Source: Nitrospirota bacterium (GTDB lineage Bacteria > Nitrospirota > Nitrospiria > SBBL01 > Manganitrophaceae). From it: 5,724 nucleotides of DNA. This document shows positions 1 through 5,724 of this stretch, piece by piece. Position 1 is the stretch's first letter. Every line of letters begins with the position of its first letter. Both the position numbers and the translations under genes were made by a program. The stretch spans positions 1-5,724 of the forward strand of contig JAHFEM010000154.1 in the NCBI GenBank assembly GCA_023248505.1, read 5' to 3'. Below the pieces are notes generated by a model, which was not told the DNA's origin, searched no databases, and saw only the letters and a list, made by a program, of their open reading frames with translations.

Positions 1-24
1 CGGCCCCGACAATTCGACCTCCAC
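1..24 (-). CDS. Possible start of a further downstream gene, cut by the left edge
   Basis: After the cheB stop codon the minus strand reads AAGGAGAGG, then 7 to 10 nt, then a GTG that opens a frame running to the window edge (eight codons, MEVELSGP if GTG is read as Met). The purine-rich Shine-Dalgarno-like stretch is at about 32-40. The 20-nt gap from cheB matches the tight spacing elsewhere in this operon, so I infer a further co-transcribed gene. Eight residues are too few to assign any family. An alternative is that this is only a post-operon spacer and the match to a ribosome binding site is chance. The in-frame TTG four codons later is a weaker start candidate. Confidence 0.35.
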
Positions 25-44
25 CGGGATTCCTCTCCTTGCCC

Positions 45-1121
45 TTAATGAGACCGTCGCCGCAGGTGGTGATGTGATTCGACATATTCCAACACTGCCG
101 CGGGCATATCGGAGAGCGGGAGAACCCGATCGACACCGCCTCGTTTGATCGCCTCCTTGGGCATCCCGAAGACCACGCACGACGCCTCGTCTTGGGCAAG
201 GGTCATCGCTCCGGCCTCTTTCATCTTCAATAAGCCGTTCGCGCCGTCGGCCCCCATTCCGGTGAGAATCACTCCGATGCTGTTCGCCCCGGCGCACTCG
301 GCAACAGAATCAAACATCACATCCACCGAGGGACGGTGGCGGTTGACCGGCGGCTCCTGGTCCAGTCGGACCCGATAGCGGGCCCCGTCCCGGACCAGCC
401 GCATGTGATAGTTTCCGGGGGCGATGAGGGCCTGGCCCGTCAGAACGCTGTCGCCGTCTTCCGCCTCCTTGACCGTGATCTGGCAGAGCTGGTTGAGGCG
501 GTTGGCGAAGGCATTGGTAAATTTCTCAGGCATGTGCTGCGTGATCAGAAGCGGGGGGGTATTGGGGGGGAGGATGCTGAGGAATTCCCTCAAGGCCTCG
601 GTTCCCCCGGTCGACGCCCCAATGGCGATGATCACGTCGGTGGTCTTGATCATCGCGGAGGATTTCAGAACGTACGCCCCGGCCGTCTCCTTGGACGCCG
701 GAGGCGACCGACGGACAATCCTGGCCTGGACGGCGGCCTTGACTTTGGCAATCAACTCGTTCGCCTGGGTCTCCATTCCCTCTTGCATGTCCAGCTTCGG
801 CTTGGTGAAAAAATCGACCGCTCCCAACTCGAGGGCGCGCAGCGTGGTTTCACATCCCGCCTCGGTGAGCGAGCTGACAATGAGAACCGGCATCGGGTGG
901 GCCACCATCAGCTTTTCGAGAAAGGTCAAGCCGTCCATCCTCGGCATCTCGATATCGAGCGTGAGGAGATCGGGGTTCAACGCCTTGATCCGGTCTCGGG
1001 CGACGTATGGATCGGGCGCCGTGCCGATCACCTCGATCTGTCGGTCTTCAGACAGGAGAACCGTCAAGATCTGGCGCATGAGCGCCGAGTCGTCTATGAT
1101 CAGGACACGTATTTTCTTCAT
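45..1121 (-). CDS. cheB: CheB: chemotaxis response regulator, protein-glutamate methylesterase/glutamine deamidase
   Basis: CheB removes methyl esters from receptor glutamates and deamidates receptor glutamines, giving the feedback arm of chemotactic adaptation in the cytoplasm. The 358-residue protein is close to the usual CheB length of about 350. Residues 1-120 form a receiver domain: acidic pair D10-D11, phospho-accepting D56 in [11 protein letters not shown]83-S84, and the conserved lysine K107 in FTKP. A linker of about 40 residues follows. The methylesterase domain (about 163-350) shows all three catalytic residues: S170 in IGASTGG, H196 in QHMP, and D292 in TGMGADG. Phosphorylation by CheA should relieve inhibition by the receiver. 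The ATG is supported by a very strong ribosome binding site directly upstream. The gene lies 9 nt behind an MFS transporter rather than directly behind cheD. The C-terminal tail is rich in His and Arg (HHHLRRRSH), a minor oddity. The family assignment is secure. Confidence 0.97.
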   Translation of the reverse strand: MKKIRVLIIDDSALMRQILTVLLSEDRQIEVIGTAPDPYVARDRIKALNPDLLTLDIEMPRMDGLTFLEKLMVAHPMPVLIVSSLTEAGCETTLRALELGAVDFFTKPKLDMQEGMETQANELIAKVKAAVQARIVRRSPPASKETAGAYVLKSSAMIKTTDVIIAIGASTGGTEALREFLSILPPNTPPLLITQHMPEKFTNAFANRLNQLCQITVKEAEDGDSVLTGQALIAPGNYHMRLVRDGARYRVRLDQEPPVNRHRPSVDVMFDSVAECAGANSIGVILTGMGADGANGLLKMKEAGAMTLAQDEASCVVFGMPKEAIKRGGVDRVLPLSDMPAAVLEYVESHHHLRRRSH

Positions 1122-1122
1122 T

Positions 1123-1131
1123 TCACCTCCT
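1123..1131 (-). promoter_or_regulatory. Strong cheB ribosome binding site overlapping the transporter stop codon
   Basis: The minus strand reads TGAGGAGGTGAAATG. AGGAGGTGA is a nine-base match to the usual 16S anti-Shine-Dalgarno sequence, and its first A is the last base of the transporter stop TGA. The cheB ATG follows almost immediately. This fixes the cheB start and suggests that ribosomes finishing the transporter can reinitiate on cheB (translational coupling, an inference). Confidence 0.8.
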
Positions 1132-2345
1132 CACCGCCGGACCGGTACCGCCGGTATTTCGCTTTGCGCGACCGGTTTGTCCCTCCAGGCTCTGGAGAAA
1201 AAACTTCCGATCGCCGCAGCGGAGGTGATGAGGCCACCCACAAGGAAAACAGCGCGATAGCTTTCGACCGGACCGAGGCGAGGACTGAGGAACACGACGA
1301 TCGCGCCGGAGAGAAGCGGTCCGACGATGAACCCCAGCGCCCCGACGGCATTGAAAAGTCCCATCGCGGAGCCTTTCAAAGTAGACGGCGTCTCTCGGCT
1401 GATGATCACCAGGGTCGGGACGAACATCACCGCCGAGAGCACCCCGCAAGCGATCATGAGAAAGACCAGTCCCACCGGATTCAGATAGCCGATGCTTGAA
1501 AAGAGGCCGCCGTAAATGAGACCGCCGATGCAGAGCCACTCTCGCGCCGGCCGGCGTCGGCTCAGGGAGACCATCGGATAACACAAGGCCGCCATCGGCA
1601 ACATATAGGCGGTGATCAAAAGCCCGATCGATCGCGGCCCCAGCCCCCATGCCAGGCCGCAGAAGATGGGGAAGGAGGCGATGAAGAAGCCCGACGCGAG
1701 GCGTTCCACAAACGAAAACAAAATGGGGATTCGGACCGAGGGATAGACCGCCAGCAGACGGAGCATCTCTTTCATTTGCGGCCGCGCCGCCGGGCTTTCG
1801 GATCGATCTCCCACCCAGATCGACGCCCCGATCGCCACCGCAGTCATGATCCCCGCGCCCGCCCAGAGCGCCCTCTCCGCCCCCCCTTGGCCCAATACGC
1901 CTCCGAGCGGAGCGCCCAAGGCCACGCCGAAGGTCAACACCCCGCCCAAGCCGCCGAAGGAGTGGGATTCGCTTCCTCTCAGAATCGTGCTGGCGTGGGC
2001 GAACAGTAAAGAGAGGACCGTGATGTGGGCTGCCCCTTCCAGAAAACGAAAAGCCAGCATCAAATCATACGTGGGCGCCGAACCAAGGGCGAGAAAAAGC
2101 ACGGCGTCGGCCGCCGCCGCCCCCACGATCAGCTCCTTTCTTCGCCCGAGCCAATCGGAGAGGCTTCCCATCAATGGCGCCGCCGCAATGGCGGCGAGGG
2201 TGTTGATCGCCATGAAGAGGTGCGTTGCGAAGAGACCGACCGCAAACCGGTCTTGCACCAGCAGCTTGAGGATCGGCACGAGTGCCGTGACCGGCAACAT
2301 GGTGAGGAAGACCAAAAGCGAGACCGACCGCAATGATTTATCCAT
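1131..2345 (-). CDS. Major facilitator superfamily (MFS) transporter, 12 transmembrane helices, drug:H+ antiporter-like
   Basis: This 404-residue protein is strongly hydrophobic, with about twelve predicted membrane segments by eye (roughly 8-30, 36-58, 72-92, 95-118, 131-152, 158-178, 205-230, 240-262, 270-288, 290-315, 326-352, 364-384). A polar central loop of about 25 residues lies between helices 6 and 7. MFS motif A is clear in the loop after helix 2: GSLSDWLGRRK, residues 60-70, with G60, D64, G67, R68 and R69. RFLEGA (100-105) resembles motif B in helix 4, and GVALGAPLGG (140-149) resembles the motif C of proton-coupled antiporters in helix 5. GPLLSG (342-347) in helix 11 is also typical. 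The substrate cannot be told; export of a small molecule is a family-level guess. The start is the ATG 21 nt after cheD, with a purine-rich but imperfect ribosome binding site (GGGAAGGGA). A transporter inside a cheD-cheB pair is unusual. I see no frameshift and no obvious compositional break from its neighbours. Confidence 0.93.
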   Translation of the reverse strand: MDKSLRSVSLLVFLTMLPVTALVPILKLLVQDRFAVGLFATHLFMAINTLAAIAAAPLMGSLSDWLGRRKELIVGAAAADAVLFLALGSAPTYDLMLAFRFLEGAAHITVLSLLFAHASTILRGSESHSFGGLGGVLTFGVALGAPLGGVLGQGGAERALWAGAGIMTAVAIGASIWVGDRSESPAARPQMKEMLRLLAVYPSVRIPILFSFVERLASGFFIASFPIFCGLAWGLGPRSIGLLITAYMLPMAALCYPMVSLSRRRPAREWLCIGGLIYGGLFSSIGYLNPVGLVFLMIACGVLSAVMFVPTLVIISRETPSTLKGSAMGLFNAVGALGFIVGPLLSGAIVVFLSPRLGPVESYRAVFLVGGLITSAAAIGSFFSRAWRDKPVAQSEIPAVPVRR

Positions 2346-2366
2346 TTTTTCCCTTCCCTCACTGGA

Positions 2367-2978
2367 CTAAAAGAGGATGACATCCTCTTCTTTTTTCCGT
2401 TTAAAGGTTTCCTGATACTGCGCTTCCCGATCGAAAATCGTCCGGTTCTTGATGCGCTCGATCTTCTTCATCAGGACCCGTCCGCTCTCCGTAAAGAAGT
2501 AGACCTTCCTCGGGAAGACGTCCCCAGTGTTCACCGTCGACGGGAGCAACCCCTCTCTCTGGAGATAATCGAGGACCCAGTTCGCGTTGCCGGCGCCGAT
2601 GTCGTTGCTCCCGTCATAGATCTTCCCGCCTCCGAAGATCTTCACCTCCAGCCGCTCTTTCCGCCCCCCCCGCTTAAGAATCTCATTAATCAAGAGTTCC
2701 ATCGCATAACTTCCATAACGCGCCGACTCCCCCCAGGAATCATGCTGGCCGTCTCCGTTCGGCTGAGGGAGCATGAAGTGGTTCATCCCGCCGATTTTCT
2801 CGATCGGATCGCGGATGCAGGCCGACACGCATGACCCCAAAACCGTATAGACAACCATCGGCTCATCGCTGACGAAGTACTCCCCGGGCATGATCACGGC
2901 AACCTCATGGGGAAAACGGGTGTCGGCCATCCGTCGGATATGGGCGAACGAGTTGGGGGAGGCTCCATGCAACACCAT
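2367..2978 (-). CDS. cheD: CheD: chemoreceptor glutamine deamidase
   Basis: CheD hydrolyses selected receptor glutamines to glutamates, creating methylation sites; in species with CheC it also stimulates that phosphatase. The 203-residue protein begins with about 25 residues not found in short CheD forms (about 160 residues in Bacillus and Thermotoga), then carries the family core: PGEYFVSD (31-38), TVLGSCVSACI with the predicted nucleophile C50, and GGMNHFMLP with the predicted catalytic H67. T45, just before the cysteine loop, may fill the role of the third active-site residue. KIFGGG (about 114-119) and a conserved-looking C-terminal hydrophobic end (DVILF) also fit. I chose the ATG that overlaps the cheR stop by one base (TGATG), with AAGGAA upstream. 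A GTG one codon earlier is possible, and M17 would give a shorter form. No cheC is visible, so the role here is probably deamidation alone. Confidence 0.95.
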   Translation of the reverse strand: MVLHGASPNSFAHIRRMADTRFPHEVAVIMPGEYFVSDEPMVVYTVLGSCVSACIRDPIEKIGGMNHFMLPQPNGDGQHDSWGESARYGSYAMELLINEILKRGGRKERLEVKIFGGGKIYDGSNDIGAGNANWVLDYLQREGLLPSTVNTGDVFPRKVYFFTESGRVLMKKIERIKNRTIFDREAQYQETFKRKKEEDVILF

Positions 2979-3796
2979 CACTTTTCCTTTAGATAGACCG
3001 TCGGGGCCACATAATGGAATTGATTCGCGATCCAGTGCAGACTTTCGGAATGCCCGATGAACAGATAGCCGCCCGGCTTGAGATGGCGATGGAACTTGGA
3101 GATCAATTGCTCCTGCGTCGGCCGGTCGAAGTAGATCATCACGTTTCGGCAGAAAATCAGATCCAGAGGCGTTTTGATCGGGAATCGCTCCGCCATCAAG
3201 TTGATCCGCTTGAAGGCGATCATTCTGGAGAGATGCGGCTTCACCTTGATCTTCTCGGCCTCTTTCCCGCGGCCTCTCAGGAAGTGGCGTCGAACCGACA
3301 CGGGATCGAGATCCCCTACCGTACCGATGTCGTACACCCCGGCGGCGGCCTTATCCAGGACACGGGTCGAAAGATCGGACGCCAGAATCCGGCAATCCCA
3401 GGGACCCCTCTCCGACATCCAATCCGAGAGGACCATCGCAATGGTGTAGGGCTCTTCACCGGAAGAGCAACCGGCCGACCAGATCCGAATCTGTTTTGTC
3501 TGTTCCAGATCGGGAAGGATCACCTCTTGCAAAAACTCAAAGTGCTTCGGCTCGCGGAAAAAGTCGGTCTTGTTGGTGGAGACCAGGTCGAGCAGTCGGG
3601 TGAACTCCTCGTCCCGGCCTCCCCCGACGACATACTCGTAGTAACCGTGGAAGCTCTCCAGGCCCAGTTCACGCAGCCGCTTGGAGAGCCGGGAGACGAG
3701 CAACGATTTCTTCCCCGAGGTGAGCGAAATCCCGCTTTCACTGTAAACCAGCGCGCTGATCTCCTCGAATTCCGCTTCCGTGATTTTGTATTCCAT
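2978..3796 (-). CDS. cheR: CheR: SAM-dependent chemoreceptor glutamate methyltransferase
   Basis: CheR transfers a methyl group from S-adenosylmethionine to receptor glutamates, raising receptor signalling during adaptation. The 272-residue length is typical. An N-terminal helical domain (about 1-80) ends in STNKTDFFRE (73-82), the family hallmark. The SAM-binding site is seen at IWSAGCSSGEEPY (105-117) and in LASDLSTRVLDKA with acidic D141. A beta-subdomain inserted at about 165-200 contains RGRG (174-177). The core then resumes with LIFCRNVMIYF (213-223) and GHSESL (248-253). Compared from memory with E. coli CheR, the beta-subdomain loop has the same length, as in enzymes that dock on a receptor C-terminal pentapeptide. 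The ATG is the only start: an in-frame TAA lies nine codons upstream with no alternative start between. The ribosome binding site is modest (GGGAG, about 10 nt upstream). It directly follows the receptor gene that is its likely substrate. Confidence 0.97.
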   Translation of the reverse strand: MEYKITEAEFEEISALVYSESGISLTSGKKSLLVSRLSKRLRELGLESFHGYYEYVVGGGRDEEFTRLLDLVSTNKTDFFREPKHFEFLQEVILPDLEQTKQIRIWSAGCSSGEEPYTIAMVLSDWMSERGPWDCRILASDLSTRVLDKAAAGVYDIGTVGDLDPVSVRRHFLRGRGKEAEKIKVKPHLSRMIAFKRINLMAERFPIKTPLDLIFCRNVMIYFDRPTQEQLISKFHRHLKPGGYLFIGHSESLHWIANQFHYVAPTVYLKEK

Positions 3797-3844
3797 CGCC
3801 CCGACGCTCCCGTCTCGCGCTCCTTAAGACCCTCCGCGCGCGAG
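3797..3844 (-). other. Spacer between MCP and cheR with a 7-bp inverted repeat
   Basis: This 48-nt gap is the longest in the window. On the minus strand CTCGCGC (3838-3844) is perfectly complementary to GCGCGAG (3814-3820), separated by 17 nt that contain CTTAAG and AAGGAG. There is no T-run after the stem, so it is not a standard intrinsic terminator. It could be a weak intercistronic hairpin affecting RNA stability or cheR translation, or a chance pairing in GC-rich DNA. Confidence 0.35.
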
Positions 3845-5724
3845 CTAAAACTCGTCGAATCCTTCGTCCTTTTCCCATTTTCCGTTCTTCTCCTCCCCCT
3901 TGGCCGCGCTGCTTCCCACCATGGGGCGGGCCGCCGGTTTGGTCTTGGAGTGTTCCTGCTTCTCCCCCTGGCCGTTCCCTCCCCCCGCTTTGGGTCCACG
4001 GACGGGCGGTTGCGCCGTCTTCGGTTTGATTTCGGGTTTTCGAAGGGCCGGGTTCGACGCTTCAGGATGCGGACTCCCCGCCGGACGCCCTTTGGCTCTT
4101 CCCTCGCTCTCGTCGGCTTTAAATTTGAAGAGGCTCACCTGGCGCAACAACTCCTCCGCCTGCGACTTCATCGCCTGGCTCGCCGAGGCCGCTTGCTCCA
4201 CGAGCGCCGCGTTCTGCTGTGTCGTCTCGTCCATCTGCATGATCGCCTTGTTCACCTGGTCGACGCCGCTGGCCTGCTCTTGTGATGCGGCGGCGATCTC
4301 GCCGATGATATCGGTGACCCGTTTCACGGACCCCACGATCTCGTCGAGGGTCTTTCCAGACTGGTTGACCAGCTCGCTCCCGTCGGTCACCTTCTGGACC
4401 GATTCGTTGATCAACGTCTTGATCTCCTTGGCCGCCGTGGCGGAGCGCTGCGCCAAGTTGCGCACCTCCGCGGCGACTACGGCAAATCCCCGTCCATGCT
4501 CTCCCGCGCGGGCCGCCTCGACGGCGGCGTTCAGCGCAAGAAGGTTGGTCTGGAAGGCGATCTCGTCGATCACCGTGATGATGTCGGCGATCTTTTTGCT
4601 GCACTTGTTCACCTCGCCCATCGCCACCACCGCCTGGGAGGTGATCTTTCCCCCCTTGTCGGCGACGTCGCGCGCGGCGATCGCCAACTGGTTGGCCTGC
4701 TTGGCGTTGTCGGCGTTTTGCTTCACGGTGGAAGTCATCTCCTCCATCGAAGAGGAGGTCTCCTCCAAGGCGCTCGCCTGCTCGGAGGTGCGCGAGGAGA
4801 GATCTTCATTCCCCTGGCTGATCTGAGTCGAGGCCGACATGACGCTCTCGGACCCTTCGCGCACGGAGGCGAGGGTATGGGTGAGGTTTTGAACGGCGGT
4901 GTTCAGGCTCACCTTCATTTTTTCGAATTCCCCCCGGTAGTCGCCCGACATCTCCTGGGTCAGATCTCCTTCCGCCAGGGCCCCCAGGACCTTTTGGGCC
5001 TCGTTCAGCGGCGTCACCACGGTGTCGAGCATTTTGTTGACCCCTTGGGAGAGGGTTTTGAAGAATCCCTCGAACTGATCCGCATTGATCCGGTCGGCCA
5101 GATTTCCGGCGGTGGCCGCCTGAATCAGCCGATCGACCTCGTTCTGCGCCTTCTTCTCGTCGGTGATGTCGGCCCACTCGACGACGTTGCCGAGGTACTC
5201 CCCCCCCTCGGAGAGAATGGCGGAGGCGGTGAGATCGAGGCTCAACGGCCCGAGCTGAATCTCGGCATGGCGGGGAAGACTCTTGGGGTCGTCCAAGAGC
5301 CGCCGTTGGTGGGAGGGATTCTTGTGGTATTGATCGATACAGGAACCGACGACCCGATCGGCTGAAAAGCCCGGCATGATTTTCCGGATCTCATGTTCCA
5401 GGCCGCGGAGCTTGGTCTCGGAGGCCTTGTTCATATAAACGATCGTGTACGACCGGTCGCAGACCATGACGTTTGTCTTGGCATTGTCGAGCGAGGTCTT
5501 CAGCCGCGCCATCTCGACTTGGAGCTTCTTCTTTTCGGTGACGTCCATCCACTCGACGATGTTGCCCTGGTATTCCCCTCCCTCGTTGAGAATCGCCGAG
5601 ACGTTGAGATCCAACGTCACCGGTCCGATTTGAATCTCGGCATGATGGGGAAGGTTCTTGGGGTCGTCCAGGATCCGCCGCTGGTGGGAGGGATTCTTGT
5701 GGTATTGATCGATACAGGAACCGA
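3845..5724 (-). CDS. Methyl-accepting chemotaxis protein with tandem PAS and HAMP modules, N terminus beyond the right edge
   Basis: The frame stays open to the right edge, giving 625 visible residues (numbered here from the edge); an apparent GTG start at 5618-5620 is only an internal valine codon in the PAS domain. In order: the end of one PAS domain (1-74), a complete PAS domain (about 75-195) sharing the motif [16 protein letters not shown], two HAMP-like segments (about 195-236 and 235-282, with [18 protein letters not shown]), and a signalling hairpin (about 283-534). The tip has the near-invariant [20 protein letters not shown], about 398-417. The hairpin aligns with E. coli Tsr without gaps by eye, which indicates the 36-heptad class. 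Methylation-site consensus matches lie at E320/E321, E327/E328 and E509/Q510; Q510 is a potential deamidation target for CheD or CheB. A Pro/Lys/Gly-rich linker (about 535-619) leads to the C-terminal GFDEF. No membrane segment is visible. The gene product binds CheA/CheW arrays by family knowledge; the ligand is unknown. Confidence 0.95.
   Translation of the reverse strand, partial: GSCIDQYHKNPSHQRRILDDPKNLPHHAEIQIGPVTLDLNVSAILNEGGEYQGNIVEWMDVTEKKKLQVEMARLKTSLDNAKTNVMVCDRSYTIVYMNKASETKLRGLEHEIRKIMPGFSADRVVGSCIDQYHKNPSHQRRLLDDPKSLPRHAEIQLGPLSLDLTASAILSEGGEYLGNVVEWADITDEKKAQNEVDRLIQAATAGNLADRINADQFEGFFKTLSQGVNKMLDTVVTPLNEAQKVLGALAEGDLTQEMSGDYRGEFEKMKVSLNTAVQNLTHTLASVREGSESVMSASTQISQGNEDLSSRTSEQASALEETSSSMEEMTSTVKQNADNAKQANQLAIAARDVADKGGKITSQAVVAMGEVNKCSKKIADIITVIDEIAFQTNLLALNAAVEAARAGEHGRGFAVVAAEVRNLAQRSATAAKEIKTLINESVQKVTDGSELVNQSGKTLDEIVGSVKRVTDIIGEIAAASQEQASGVDQVNKAIMQMDETTQQNAALVEQAASASQAMKSQAEELLRQVSLFKFKADESEGRAKGRPAGSPHPEASNPALRKPEIKPKTAQPPVRGPKAGGGNGQGEKQEHSKTKPAARPMVGSSAAKGEEKNGKWEKDEGFDEF
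3848..3862 (-). other. C-terminal CheR/CheB-tethering pentapeptide GFDEF of the MCP
   Basis: The last five receptor residues, Gly-Phe-Asp-Glu-Phe, match the known consensus x-[HFYW]-x-x-[HFYW] at the extreme C terminus. NWETF of E. coli Tsr and GWEEF of P. aeruginosa Aer2/McpB are the best-known cases. In those receptors the peptide docks the CheR beta-subdomain, and in E. coli also CheB. Acidic residues just before it and the disordered linker are typical of the arrangement. Function here is inferred. Confidence 0.75.
5126..5724 (-). repeat. Tandem PAS-coding repeat, period 375 bp (125 codons), second unit cut by the edge
   Basis: The segment 5501-5724 repeats at 5126-5349 at an offset of exactly 375 bp. 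Over the 84 bp at 5641-5724 against 5266-5349 I count seven mismatches, and the 43 bp at 5682-5724 are identical to 5307-5349, with identity running off the edge. At protein level 55 of 74 paired residues are identical, and the first 30 residues differ at only three positions. This is an internal duplication of a PAS domain, and further copies may lie beyond the window. Confidence 0.9.

Noticed and set aside
336..1499. Open frame of 387 codons on the plus strand
   Set aside because: It is antisense to cheB and the end of the transporter, crosses their junction, and is a low-complexity Arg/Asp/Gly-rich product with no recognisable domain or ribosome binding site that I can see.
2396..2410. YQETF inside CheD, resembling the NWETF tethering pentapeptide
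   Set aside because: The known motif works at the free C terminus of receptors. Here it is internal, followed by about 11 more residues, and sits in a CheD protein rather than a receptor.
3797..3844. Rho-independent terminator between the MCP and cheR
   Set aside because: The stem lacks a following run of T on the transcribed strand and the loop is long. The close spacing of functionally linked genes also argues against termination.
3014..4285. Long open frame of 423 codons on the plus strand
   Set aside because: It lies antisense to cheR, the spacer and the MCP tail, whose protein motifs are unmistakable. Its translation is rich in Arg, Leu and Gly without any family motif, as expected for the opposite frame of GC-rich coding DNA.
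4496..5365. Open frame of 289 codons on the plus strand, rich in Gly, His and Leu
   Set aside because: It is the mirror of the conserved MCP coiled-coil and HAMP region. The repetitive composition reflects the heptad pattern of the true gene.
5618..5620. GTG as the MCP start codon
   Set aside because: The frame continues upstream without a stop to the window edge, and the upstream residues match the second PAS copy closely ([16 protein letters not shown]). This GTG is therefore an internal valine codon.
5126..5724. Repeat as a mobile element or CRISPR array
   Set aside because: The 375-bp repeat is in frame with the receptor gene and encodes a PAS domain. There are no spacer-repeat units, terminal inverted repeats or transposase.

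Overview
The window carries a chemotaxis adaptation operon, with every supported gene on the minus strand. In transcription order (right to left) it holds a methyl-accepting chemotaxis protein (MCP) truncated by the right edge, cheR, cheD, a 12-helix major facilitator (MFS) transporter, and cheB. A ribosome binding site and possible GTG start for another gene lie at the left edge. The genes are packed tightly: 48 nt from MCP to cheR, a 1-nt TGATG overlap from cheR to cheD, 21 nt from cheD to the transporter, and 9 nt from the transporter to cheB. No promoter or convincing terminator is visible, so this looks like the middle of one long transcript.

The DNA is GC-rich and the proteins look like those of a free-living, motile Gram-negative bacterium. 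The receptor type (tandem PAS, HAMP-like modules and an E. coli-length 36-heptad signalling hairpin) with CheR, CheD and CheB fits Proteobacteria, Deltaproteobacteria-like groups or Nitrospirota. I cannot place it more precisely from sequence alone.

The parts form the adaptation half of a chemosensory pathway. The MCP senses a signal through PAS domains, probably in the cytoplasm, although its N terminus is outside the window. CheR methylates its glutamates, CheB (a phosphorylation-regulated receiver-methylesterase) removes the methyl groups and deamidates glutamines, and CheD is a second glutamine deamidase. The MCP ends in GFDEF, matching the aromatic pentapeptide that tethers CheR (and CheB) to receptors, and the adjacent cheR has an E. 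coli-length beta-subdomain loop. The order mcp-cheR-cheD-cheB resembles the Pseudomonas aeruginosa che2 cluster with its Aer2/McpB receptor. CheA, CheW and CheY are not in the window and may lie to the right.

The most unusual features are the MFS transporter between cheD and cheB, whose stop codon contributes to the cheB ribosome binding site, and a nearly identical tandem PAS repeat (period 375 bp) in the MCP gene. I do not see an entirely new system. The core is a recognisable che operon with an atypical passenger.
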